Positions 24,186 to 32,103 of a stretch of 64,000 nt of DNA are shown here, piece by piece. The stretch covers positions 1 through 64,000 of the forward strand of contig NZ_JAZHFT010000027.1 in assembly GCF_036541425.1 (NCBI RefSeq). The letters run 5' to 3'. The stretch's first letter is position 1. Each line of letters starts with the position of its first letter. Made by a program: the position numbers and the translations under genes. The notes beneath the pieces were generated by a model. It had not been told where the DNA came from. It saw nothing but the letters and a program-made list of their open reading frames with translations, and did no database searches. Source of the stretch: Consotaella aegiceratis (GTDB taxonomy: Bacteria > Pseudomonadota > Alphaproteobacteria > Rhizobiales > Rhizobiaceae).

Positions 24186-25312
24186 CGTCCGCCTCCCTCG
24201 GCGGCCGCCATCCGGTCGAGCCACATGGAAAAGCCGACGGCGGGGATCGCCTCGCGCGCGCCCAGATAGTCGAGCAGCCGGTCGTAGCGCCCGCCGCCCA
24301 CCAGCGCCTCCGTCGAGCCCGCCGCCCGCGCCTCGAAGACCAGGCCGGTATAGTAGTCGAGCGGGCGGCCGAAGGCGGCGCGGTAGCGGATCGCGGCGAG
24401 ATCGACGTTCGCGGCTCTGAGCGCCAGGTTGCGCGCCTCGAAGAACACCAGCGCATGGCCGAGATCGAGCCCGCGGGCGGCGGCGAGCGTCCGCAGCCGG
24501 TCGCCGGCCTGATCCAGCGGGCAGTCGATGGCCAAAAACGCCCGCAGCGCGGCGAGCGAATCCGGATCGAGCCGCGTTTCGGCAACCGACACCTTCTCGA
24601 TCAGGCGCGCCGCGATCTCGCCGGGCGTGCGGCCGGCCCGTGCGGGCAGACCCGCCGCCTCCATGCGGGTGCGGATTTCCATCGTCAGAGCCCCGGCGTC
24701 GCCGCGCTGGGCAAGCGCATGAAGCGCCGGATCGAGGCCCGCCAGAGGATCGTCCTTCTCGCGCGCCAGGGATTCCATCGCCTTGGCCAGCAGGCCGTCC
24801 TCGCCGAAGGTGCGGATCAGCCGGCGCTGCCAGCCGTCGGGCAGGCCGAGCGCGGCCAGAAAGGCCTCGAACAGCCCCTGGTCGCCGAGGATGACGTCGA
24901 GATCGCCCTTGATGCCGCAGACGTCGAGCGCCGCCAGCGCGTCGGCCATGGCGCGGGCATCGGCGGTCGCCAGGTTGGTCTCGCCCAGATCCTCGATGCC
25001 CGCCTGCAGAAACTCTTCGGCGCCGTGCCGCTGCTGGCGGAACACCAGGCCGCGATAGAAATAGCGGCGCGGCAGCGTGTGCCCCTGGGCGATGTGGGCG
25101 AAACAGACGGGAATGGTGAAGTCGGGCCGCAGGCAGAGGTTCTCGCCGCCCTCGCCGCGCGTCAGGAAGATGCGCCGCCGCAGGCTCTCGCCCGCCGTAT
25201 CCAGATAGGGATCGGCCGGCTGCAGGATCGGCATGGTGACGAGCGCCGCCCCACGCGCCGTGAACAGCCCGCGCAGCGCATCGTCGAAGGGCGAGATCTC
25301 CAGCACGTCCAT
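24182..25312 (-). CDS. hisZ: ATP phosphoribosyltransferase regulatory subunit HisZ
   Basis: A HisRS-like paralog without tRNA-charging function that forms the hetero-octamer with short HisG and provides feedback control by histidine. The class II synthetase core is visible: LQPADPYLDTAGESLRRRIF, ENLCLRPDFTIPVCFAH (motif 2-like), DYYTGLVFEA and VGGGRYDRLLDYLG. It lacks the C-terminal anticodon-binding domain, as expected. The ATG at 25312 lies one base beyond the hisS stop, so hisS-hisZ-hisG is one operon linking histidine synthesis to histidyl-tRNA supply. Confidence 0.94.
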   Translation of the reverse strand: MDVLEISPFDDALRGLFTARGAALVTMPILQPADPYLDTAGESLRRRIFLTRGEGGENLCLRPDFTIPVCFAHIAQGHTLPRRYFYRGLVFRQQRHGAEEFLQAGIEDLGETNLATADARAMADALAALDVCGIKGDLDVILGDQGLFEAFLAALGLPDGWQRRLIRTFGEDGLLAKAMESLAREKDDPLAGLDPALHALAQRGDAGALTMEIRTRMEAAGLPARAGRTPGEIAARLIEKVSVAETRLDPDSLAALRAFLAIDCPLDQAGDRLRTLAAARGLDLGHALVFFEARNLALRAANVDLAAIRYRAAFGRPLDYYTGLVFEARAAGSTEALVGGGRYDRLLDYLGAREAIPAVGFSMWLDRMAAAEGGGR

Positions 25313-25313
25313 C

Positions 25314-26909
25314 TCAGCCCTGGGCGCGGCTCGCCGCCTGCCGGTCGAGGATGGCACGCACGGCGGCGACCATGTCGGCCTCGTCCACCAGCTCCTGGCC
25401 GGCCCGCGCCTCGCGCCATTCGGCGTTGTCGGCGATCTCGGCCGACAGCTCCTTGCCGAGCACGAGGTCCTTGACCTGCACCTTGCCGGCCGCCTTTTCG
25501 TCGGCGCCCTGGATGATCACGCATGGGCTGTTGCGGCGGTCGGCATATTGCAGCTGCTTGCCGAACTGCTTCGGATTGCCCTGGAACATCTCGACCGGGA
25601 CGATTGGCTTTCCGGGGCCGTTCAGCGCGGCGCGCAGCTTCGCCGCCATCGCCTGATAGTCGGCGAGGCGATCGCGATCCATGACGGTGACGACAACCGG
25701 ACCGGGGCGTGTCTCCGTGCCGAGGCGGCCGAGGTTCTTCAGCGCCGTCATCAGGCGCGACACGCCGATAGAAAAGCCTGTCGCCGGCACCGGCTGGCTC
25801 ATGAAGCGCGCGACCAGCCCGTCATAGCGCCCACCGCCGCCGACCGAGCCGAAGCGTACCGGCTGCCCCTTCTCGTTCGGCACCTCGAACAGAAGCTCGG
25901 CTTCGAAGACCGGGCCGGTGTAGTATTCGAGGCCGCGTACGACGGAGGGGTCGATCTTCACGCGGCCATCGTCGTAGCCGGCGGAAACAATCGAATCCCA
26001 GATTTGAGTTAATTCAGCAAGACCGCCCGTCTCCTCCGGCGAAAATCGAAGAACATTCTCTATAGAGGCAAACACTAACTTGGCCCGCCCACTTTCCCAA
26101 GCTTCGGGCTGCATACGTTCTACTTTATCAGAACCCCATAGCTCTTTGAGAGAAAGTTCGCTTTGGCTGGCAATCTCAAGTAGTGATGTAAGGAGAGCTA
26201 TCGCTTTATGATCTAGCTCAGCGCCCTTTGTAAAATCGCCGCTCTCGTCCTTGCGGCCATCACCCAGCAATGATCGCACGCCGTCGACCCCGAACTTGTC
26301 GAGCTTGTCGATGGCACGGAGAACGGTCAGCCGGCGCTCCGGCTGACCTTTCAACCCAACGGCATCCAGCACGCCGTCGAGCACCTTGCGATTGTTCACC
26401 CGGATGACGTAGTCGCCGCGCTTGATGCCGAGCGCTTCCATCGTGTCGGCCATCATCATCGCCATCTCGGCGTCGGCCGAGACGTTCGGCGCGCCGACGA
26501 TATCGGCGTCGAACTGCATGAACTGGCGGAAGCGCCCCGGACCCGGCTTCTCGTTGCGGAAGACATAGCCCGCGCGATAGCTGCGATAGGGCTTGGGCAG
26601 GCTCTCGAAGTTCTCCGCCACGTAGCGGGCGAGCGGTGCCGTCAGGTCGTAGCGCAGCGACATCCACGCCTCGTCCTCGTCCTGCAGCGAGAACACGCCC
26701 TCGTTCGGCCGGTCGCTGTCGGGCAGGAACTTGCCGAGCGCGTCGGTGTATTCGAACATCGGCGTCTCGACGGGCTCGAAGCCGTAGCGCTCGTAGACCT
26801 CGCGGATTCCATGGAGCATCTGGTCCTGCGCGCGCAGATCGTCGGCCGTGCGGTCGATAAACCCGCGCGGCACCCGTGCCTTGACCTTGTTCGGCTTCTT
26901 GGGAGCCAT
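25314..26909 (-). CDS. hisS: histidyl-tRNA synthetase
   Basis: Charges tRNA-His. The 531-residue product is longer than the 420-430 of Escherichia coli type. The class II core shows YVFRNEKPGPGRFRQF (motif 2), GLEYYTGPVFEAEL, VGGGGRYDGLVARF and a C-terminal anticodon-binding domain (VVVTVMDRD onward). Residues about 225-312 (DNA 25975-26240) form an insertion whose DNA is strikingly AT-rich (81 GC of 180 bases at 26041-26220, 45%) and uses codons rare elsewhere here: ATA, TTA, CTA, ACA, GTA. The flanking parts are normal. It heads the hisS-hisZ-hisG operon. The idiosyncratic alphaproteobacterial tRNA-His is encoded at 38.9 kb. Confidence 0.95.
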   Translation of the reverse strand: MAPKKPNKVKARVPRGFIDRTADDLRAQDQMLHGIREVYERYGFEPVETPMFEYTDALGKFLPDSDRPNEGVFSLQDEDEAWMSLRYDLTAPLARYVAENFESLPKPYRSYRAGYVFRNEKPGPGRFRQFMQFDADIVGAPNVSADAEMAMMMADTMEALGIKRGDYVIRVNNRKVLDGVLDAVGLKGQPERRLTVLRAIDKLDKFGVDGVRSLLGDGRKDESGDFTKGAELDHKAIALLTSLLEIASQSELSLKELWGSDKVERMQPEAWESGRAKLVFASIENVLRFSPEETGGLAELTQIWDSIVSAGYDDGRVKIDPSVVRGLEYYTGPVFEAELLFEVPNEKGQPVRFGSVGGGGRYDGLVARFMSQPVPATGFSIGVSRLMTALKNLGRLGTETRPGPVVVTVMDRDRLADYQAMAAKLRAALNGPGKPIVPVEMFQGNPKQFGKQLQYADRRNSPCVIIQGADEKAAGKVQVKDLVLGKELSAEIADNAEWREARAGQELVDEADMVAAVRAILDRQAASRAQG

Positions 26910-27028
26910 GATGGGACGTCCGTCGATGTTCGATTGTTCACACGCCCTGCGGGGCGCATGGACGATAAAAAAGACAGGCGGGTGTTATCCGATCGGCCGG
27001 CAAGCGGCAAGGTTGGCGAGGCCGGCGC

Positions 27029-27252
27029 CTCACCCCCTCATCCGCCCTGCGGGCACCTTCTCCCCGGCGGGGAGAAGGAGGAGACGGCACGGCCGCATCG
27101 CCGGCACCGCCTTTGCTGGGTTCCCGAGGTTATGCGCCATTCCTCTCCCGCGAGCGGGAGAGGGTGGACGCGCGGCAGTCGCCGCGCGGACGGGTGAGGG
27201 TCCGGATCATGATCCCAAAAAGTGGGACAGAGTTTTCGGAAAGATCACGCAA
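27029..27252. repeat. mosaic of intergenic palindromic repeats
   Basis: The gap between hisS and tag (26910-27289) has no gene but three repeat-like modules. First, CCTTCTCCCC/GGGGAGAAGG around 27056-27078. Second, CCTCTCCCGC/GCGGGAGAGG at 27142-27163 followed by CGCGCGGC/GCCGCGCG at 27169-27188. Third, GGATCATGATCCC... with AAAGTGGGA and GTTTTCGGAAAGATCA (27203-27252). Such elements are dispersed in Rhizobiales genomes and can form RNA hairpins. A near-palindrome GATGAGCTGAGCTCATC lies at about 27275-27291, at the tag stop. Confidence 0.6.
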
Positions 27253-27289
27253 GAACCGGAGAATAGAGCGCAATGATGAGCTGAGCTCA

Positions 27290-27940
27290 TCACATCAAGC
27301 CCGGCCGCTTGAACGCCGCGCGTTCGGCCTCGCAGTCCGCCCGGCAGATGCAGCCCTCCAGATGGTCGTCGACCAGGCCCATGGCCTGCATGAAGGCGTG
27401 GATCGTGGTCGGTCCGACGAAGGTGAAGCCGCGCTTCTTCAACGCCTTCGACAAGCGGGTGGAGGCCGGCGTCACCGTGTTCGCCCGCATCCATTCCGTG
27501 GTGACATGCTTCGGCCGCTCCTCTGCCGGCGGTTCGAACGACCATAGGAACGCGGCCAGGGAACCGTGCTCGGCCCGCACTGCCTGGGCGCGGCGGGCAT
27601 TGTTGATCGTCGAGGCGATCTTGCCGCGATGGCGCACGATGCGGGCGTCCTGAAGGATGCGCTCGATGTCCGCCTCGTCCATCGCCGCCACCCGGTCGAT
27701 GGCGAAGCCGAGAAACACCTCGCGAAAAGCCTCGCGCTTCCTCAGGATCGTCAGCCAGGACAGCCCGGCCTGAAAGCCCTCCAGGCAGAGCTTCTCGAAC
27801 AGGCGGTCGTCGTCGGCCACCGGCCGGCCCCATTCCATGTCGTGATAGGCAAGGTAGCCGGCATCGCCGCCATGCCAGCGGCAGCGGGTTCGCCCGTCCG
27901 GCGCATCGGTCAGGCCTGTATCGAAAACGGTCTCGCTCAT
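27290..27940 (-). CDS. tag: DNA-3-methyladenine glycosylase I
   Basis: Base-excision repair enzyme removing 3-methyladenine. Signature segments are RCRWHGGDAGYLAYHDMEWG at the N-terminus, FEKLCLEGFQAGLSWLTIL, RHRGKIASTINNA and GFTFVGPTTIHAFMQAMGLVDDH. The zinc-snap residues (early Cys, His, late His and CxxxC) are present. The ATG at 27940 gives the normal family length of 216; the frame is open further upstream but without similarity. It stands alone on the minus strand. Confidence 0.93.
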   Translation of the reverse strand: MSETVFDTGLTDAPDGRTRCRWHGGDAGYLAYHDMEWGRPVADDDRLFEKLCLEGFQAGLSWLTILRKREAFREVFLGFAIDRVAAMDEADIERILQDARIVRHRGKIASTINNARRAQAVRAEHGSLAAFLWSFEPPAEERPKHVTTEWMRANTVTPASTRLSKALKKRGFTFVGPTTIHAFMQAMGLVDDHLEGCICRADCEAERAAFKRPGLM

Positions 27941-28143
27941 CGTCCCTTGATGGCCCAGCGATCCGGACCTGGCAAGCCGCCCGCCGGTCCTTGACGATCC
28001 ATTAACCATACCAATTCGTTCCGGGGGACAATCGTCATGCGGGCACAGCGATTCATCTTTCGCTTGTGATTTTCAGGTCCAATCAGCGCATCGACCGCCG
28101 GCCGACGGCCCGCGGCATTTCCCGATCGTCAGCAGGACCTGCC

Positions 28144-29025
28144 ATGACATTGCGTCCGACCCCGTTCAAATTCGCCGCTCTGGCGACCTTCGCCGCATTG
28201 ATGGCTGGCCCCGCGGCCGCCCAGGACGGGGCGCGCCCGCCGGTCAAGGTTTCGCCGGAGATCGCCGGCGAATGGCTGCTGCAGCTTTCGCCCGGCAGCG
28301 GCGTGGTGCCCGGCTATCGCCGCAAGCCGGTCGTCGAGCATCGGGTGGATCGGAACGGCGTCGTCTACAGCGCCGGCGATTCGAGCTTCCCGATCACCAT
28401 CGATCCACGCGCGACGGCACTGTTCGCCGCCCCGCCGCGCCAGGCGCCGGCCGCACGGCCGGCCGTGCAGTCCCGCGCCCCCGCGGTCAGCCGCGCCCCG
28501 GGCGTGCCGGCCCCTGCCCGGCAGGCGGCGCTCACCACGCCGCGAACGGTCCAGAAGGCGGCCGGCTTCGACCCGATCTATGCGCCGCAGACGGTCGACT
28601 ACCAGACCAGCGAGGCTCCGGGCACGATCGTCATCGATACGGAAGCGAAGTTCCTCTACCATGTGATGGCCGGCGGCCAGGCTCGCCGCTACGGCGTCGG
28701 CGTCGGCAAGCCGGGCTTCGAATGGGCCGGAACCCACAGTGTCAGCGCCAAGCGGCAGTGGCCGGACTGGCGGCCGCCAGCTCAGATGATCGCCCGCGAG
28801 AAGAAGCGTGGACGGATCCTGCCGGTGGTGATGAAGGGCGGCCCCGACAATCCGCTCGGTGCCCGGGCGCTCTATCTCGGCTCGACGCTCTACCGCATTC
28901 ACGGCACCAACCAGCCCTGGTCGATCGGCAAGGCGGTATCTTCGGGCTGCATCAGGATGCGTAACGAAGATGTCATCGAACTTTACGATCAGGTTGCCGT
29001 GGGCACCCGGGTTATCGTTCGATAG
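28144..29025 (+). CDS. L,D-transpeptidase (YkuD domain), secreted
   Basis: Cross-links or remodels peptidoglycan, or attaches proteins to it. A Sec signal peptide is visible (FAALATFAALMAGPAAA, cut before QDG). After a Pro/Ala-rich linker (residues about 95-140) the YkuD domain spans roughly 160-293, with YRIHGTNQPWSIG and the catalytic motif SSGCIRM (Cys269). It is followed at 235 bases by a second YkuD gene with about the same domain, a tandem duplication. TTAACCAT at 28002-28009 upstream resembles a CtrA half-site, but single half-sites are common. Confidence 0.92.
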   Translation: MTLRPTPFKFAALATFAALMAGPAAAQDGARPPVKVSPEIAGEWLLQLSPGSGVVPGYRRKPVVEHRVDRNGVVYSAGDSSFPITIDPRATALFAAPPRQAPAARPAVQSRAPAVSRAPGVPAPARQAALTTPRTVQKAAGFDPIYAPQTVDYQTSEAPGTIVIDTEAKFLYHVMAGGQARRYGVGVGKPGFEWAGTHSVSAKRQWPDWRPPAQMIAREKKRGRILPVVMKGGPDNPLGARALYLGSTLYRIHGTNQPWSIGKAVSSGCIRMRNEDVIELYDQVAVGTRVIVR

Positions 29026-29260
29026 GCCATGAGCGCATCCGCCCTCGCCGCCCCGCGCGCGGAATGAGGCGCGAATCCAGGACCTTAAGGCGGCGCGCCC
29101 TGGAAAGAGGAATGGGATCGGCCGGCCGGCCGCCGATCCCGATTCCGCTGTTGCCGAGATGCCGCAGCCGGCCGCCAACGTGGTGGGGCGACTTGCCAGC
29201 CCGACCCATGTCCCAAATGACCCTGCGAAGGGGTTTAATCCAGCCGAGAGGGAAAGATTG

Positions 29261-29971
29261 ATGAGAAAGATGCCGCTTGCGGTTGCCGCGGTTACGGCTC
29301 TTCTGGGCGTCCAGACCCTGGGATCCGCCCAAGCCGAGGAAGTTCGCCGCTATAATCCGTCGACGGCACGGTGGGAGACGGTGGACCTGTCCCGCGTGCG
29401 CTCCGTTCGGCAGCGCGAGCCGGATCGGCAATTCCAGCGCAAGACCGTCGGGATCGAGACGCGCGAGCAGCCTGGCACCATCATCGTCGATACCCAGCGC
29501 CACTTCCTCTATCATGTCGGAAACGGCGGCAAGGCCACGCGCTACGGCGTCGGCGTCGGCCGCGAAGGGTTCGGCTGGTCGGGCGACATGAAGATCGGCC
29601 GCAAGGCGGAGTGGCCGGGCTGGACGCCGCCCCCGGAGATGGTGCGGCGCGAGCGTGCCAAGGGCCGCAACCTGCCGGCTTATATGGCGGGCGGCCCCGA
29701 CAACCCGCTGGGCGCCCGCGCCATGTATCTCTACCGCAACGGACACGACTCCATGTACCGCATCCACGGCACCAACCAGCCCTGGACGATCGGTCAGAAC
29801 ATGTCGTCCGGCTGCATCCGCATGATGAACGAGGATGTCGAGGATCTGTACGACCGGGCCGGCAAGGGTACCAAGGTCGTCGTCATCGGCCCCGATGGCA
29901 GCGGCCGCGACAAGATCTATCGCGAGACCCGCGCGGCCAACGGGCTGCTGGAGGCCCTCTTCGGCAGTTGA
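29261..29971 (+). CDS. L,D-transpeptidase (YkuD domain), secreted, paralog
   Basis: Second member of the tandem pair, 236 residues. Signal peptide MRKMPLAVAAVTALLGVQTLGSAQA; mature part starts EEVRRYN. The YkuD domain has YRIHGTNQPWTIG and SSGCIRM (Cys185), and shares with its neighbour the segments GTIIVDTQRHFLYHV, RYGVGVG and GGPDNPLGARAMYL. It lacks the long Pro/Ala linker of the first copy and has a longer C-terminal tail. GAGGGAAAG precedes the ATG. A hairpin terminator follows at 29998-30023. Confidence 0.92.
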   Translation: MRKMPLAVAAVTALLGVQTLGSAQAEEVRRYNPSTARWETVDLSRVRSVRQREPDRQFQRKTVGIETREQPGTIIVDTQRHFLYHVGNGGKATRYGVGVGREGFGWSGDMKIGRKAEWPGWTPPPEMVRRERAKGRNLPAYMAGGPDNPLGARAMYLYRNGHDSMYRIHGTNQPWTIGQNMSSGCIRMMNEDVEDLYDRAGKGTKVVVIGPDGSGRDKIYRETRAANGLLEALFGS

Positions 29972-29997
29972 GGCGCTAGAGACTCTTTCTCAACCCC

Positions 29998-30023
29998 GAA
30001 AGCCCGCCCCCCGGCGGGCTTTC
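29998..30023 (+). terminator. hairpin terminator after the L,D-transpeptidase pair
   Basis: GAAAGCCCGCC and GGCGGGCTTTC form an 11-bp GC-rich stem with a 4-base loop, followed by GTTTGT. It lies 27 bases after the second L,D-transpeptidase stop and is a good Rho-independent terminator candidate, with a modest T tract. Confidence 0.7.
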
Positions 30024-30107
30024 GTTTGTCTGCGACGGTGCTCGAATTCGGCTGGACAGGACGGGGTGCCGGTGGCTTGATCGGCCTTTCGCAGCAGGAG
30101 CGCCTCC

Positions 30108-30743
30108 ATGCCCGTCAGCCTCGACATTCTCCTTCCCTTCATCCTCGCCACCGCGATCTTTCTGGCGATCCCCGGACCGACCATCGTTCTCGTCGTCTCC
30201 CAGGCGCTCAGCCATGGACGGTCGGTGGCCCTGGCCAGCGCGCTCGGCGTCGGGTTCGGCGATCTCTGCGCTGCGACCCTGTCGCTGATCGGCGTCGGCA
30301 CGCTTCTCGCCACCTCGGCCACCGCGTTCGTCGCCCTGAAATGGATCGGCGCCGCCTATCTCGTCTTTCTTGGCGTCCGGATGTGGCGCTCGCCCATCAC
30401 GGACCCGTCGACCCTTGCCGCCGGAGAGCCAAAGACGGTGACGGGTGGCCGGATCTTCCGCGCCGCCTTTCTCGTCACCCTGCTGAATCCGAAGAGCATC
30501 GTCTTCTTCATCGCCTTCCTGCCGCAGTTCATCGATCCGGCGCATGCCTTCGCGCCGCAGGCCGCGACGCTGGTCGCGGTCTTCGTCGTGCTCGGCGTCG
30601 TCAATGCCTATGCCTATACGCTGCTGGCTTCGAGCGCCCGGCGGGTGATTGCCCGGCCCCGCGTGCTGCGCGCGGCCACCCGCCTGGGCGCCAGCGTCCT
30701 GATCGGCGCCGGCTTCGCTTCTGCGCTGGCCCGCCGCGCCTGA
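30108..30743 (+). CDS. LysE/RhtB family amino-acid exporter
   Basis: A 211-residue inner-membrane protein with about six hydrophobic segments. The N-terminal pattern FLAIPGPTIVLVVSQALSHGR and the LLNPKSIVFFIAFLPQFID segment are characteristic of the LysE/RhtB translocator superfamily, which exports amino acids or homoserine lactones. Substrate cannot be inferred. GCAGGAGCG precedes the ATG. No regulator gene is adjacent. Confidence 0.9.
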   Translation: MPVSLDILLPFILATAIFLAIPGPTIVLVVSQALSHGRSVALASALGVGFGDLCAATLSLIGVGTLLATSATAFVALKWIGAAYLVFLGVRMWRSPITDPSTLAAGEPKTVTGGRIFRAAFLVTLLNPKSIVFFIAFLPQFIDPAHAFAPQAATLVAVFVVLGVVNAYAYTLLASSARRVIARPRVLRAATRLGASVLIGAGFASALARRA

Positions 30744-30921
30744 TTGGCGAGAAGCGCGGAACACCAGCGCACCCCTCTCGTTCCTTTCCCGACACCAACG
30801 CGTGATGCCGAAAAGATGCAGACTTCTCGGACCCACATCGCGCCGAAAAATCGCAAAGATAGAGCGGCACTGCGGTTCGAACTGAACACGGGATCGCCCT
30901 AAAGCTGCCGAGGACGAAACG

Positions 30922-31122
30922 ATGAGCAGAACTCCCGAAACCAACGTCGATCCCGACACCAACAAGTCCGGAGCGGGCGTGGAGCAGACCGAAGACAAGA
31001 AGACGCCGGGCAACCAGGAACGCCCGATGACGGAAAACGAAGAGGTGGACGAGGCGCTCGACGAAAGCTTCCCGGCCTCCGATCCGAGTTCGCCGAGCCG
31101 CATCGACGACGCCACGACCTAA
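30922..31122 (+). CDS. small acidic protein with DEALDESFPASDP motif
   Basis: A 66-residue, strongly acidic, probably disordered protein. The core NEEVDEALDESFPASDPSS is a motif I recognise from many very small proteins in Rhizobiales and Actinobacteria, of unknown function. GAGGACGAAACG precedes the ATG. Codon use is like the host. A perfect 8-bp hairpin (CCCCGCCG/CGGCGGGG, 31144-31173) follows the stop, so it is probably its own transcript. Confidence 0.75.
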   Translation: MSRTPETNVDPDTNKSGAGVEQTEDKKTPGNQERPMTENEEVDEALDESFPASDPSSPSRIDDATT

Positions 31123-31143
31123 GCGGCCGCCATCGGACCAGAA

Positions 31144-31173
31144 CCCCGCCGCGCGGCTTTTGCGCCGGCGGGG
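31144..31173 (+). terminator. hairpin after the small acidic gene
   Basis: CCCCGCCG at 31144-31151 and CGGCGGGG at 31166-31173 make a perfect 8-bp stem with a 14-base loop, 22 bases after the stop of the small acidic gene. No T run follows, so termination by this hairpin alone is uncertain. Confidence 0.4.
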
Positions 31174-31235
31174 CGTGTCGGCAAACTTCTCCGCCCCTCT
31201 GGCGAAGCGGGAGACACCGAACTAAGACCTGCGGC

Positions 31236-31982
31236 ATGCCCGACTATGATTTCCGCAGCCCGCGGCTTTTCGTCGACGGCGATCTTTCCGCCGAGCAGCC
31301 GATCGCCGCGTCGCCCACCCAGGCGAACTACCTCCTCAACGTGATGAGGCTGGACGAGAACGGTCGCGTGCTCCTGTTCAACGGCCGCGACGGCGAATGG
31401 TCGGCCCGCGTCGCGCGCGCCGGCAAGAAGGGTGCCGAGTTGCACCCCGAGCGCCGGCTTCGTGCCCAGACGCCGCCCTCCGACCTCGTCTATCTCTTCG
31501 CCCCGCTGAAGCATGCCCGGCTCGACTATATGGTCCAAAAGGCGGTCGAAATGGGCGCGGGCGTGCTGCAGCCGGTGCTGACCCAACATGTCCAGGCGCC
31601 GCGCATCAATGTCGAGCGCATACGCGCCAACGCCGTCGAGGCGGCCGAGCAGTGCGGTATCCTCTCCGTGCCGGACTGCCGGGACATGATGCGCCTGCCC
31701 AAGCTTCTCGCCGACTGGGACCCGGCGCGACGAATCGTCTTCTGCGACGAGCGCGAGGATGCCGCGAGCCCGATCGAACTCCTGCGCCGCGAAGCGCGAT
31801 CGCCTCTCGCCCTGTTGATCGGCCCGGAGGGCGGCTTTTCCTCCGCCGAACGCGAGTTGATCACGGGCCTCGACTGCGTCACCACGATCTCGCTCGGGCC
31901 ACGCATTCTGCGGGCCGACACGGCTGCCGTGGCCGCGCTGGCGGTGATCCAGGCTGCCGTCGGGGACTGGATCGCCCCTTGA
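31236..31982 (+). CDS. rsmE: 16S rRNA (uracil(1498)-N(3))-methyltransferase
   Basis: SPOUT-family methyltransferase that modifies U1498 of 16S rRNA with SAM. The N-terminal PUA-like domain contains YLLNVMRLDENGRVLLFNG; the SPOUT knot has IGPEGGFSSAERELI and SLGPRILRADTAAVAAL, the usual SAM-binding signature. Length 248 is typical. It precedes gshA by 121 bases in the same direction, a pairing seen in other Rhizobiales. Confidence 0.95.
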   Translation: MPDYDFRSPRLFVDGDLSAEQPIAASPTQANYLLNVMRLDENGRVLLFNGRDGEWSARVARAGKKGAELHPERRLRAQTPPSDLVYLFAPLKHARLDYMVQKAVEMGAGVLQPVLTQHVQAPRINVERIRANAVEAAEQCGILSVPDCRDMMRLPKLLADWDPARRIVFCDEREDAASPIELLRREARSPLALLIGPEGGFSSAERELITGLDCVTTISLGPRILRADTAAVAALAVIQAAVGDWIAP

Positions 31983-32103
31983 TTTGACGATAGGGCAACC
32001 ACACCGTTTAGCGAAATAGACTTGCGGCGCTGTGCCAAAGTCGCAAAGAGGGTTCGCGGCCGCTGTCGGTGGCAGGTGCGATCCGGGTTCAAGGAAGATT
32101 TGC

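Noticed and set aside
28002..28009. TTAACCAT upstream of the first L,D-transpeptidase as a CtrA half-site
   Set aside because: A single 8-mer with no second half at the proper spacing is too weak to list as a site.
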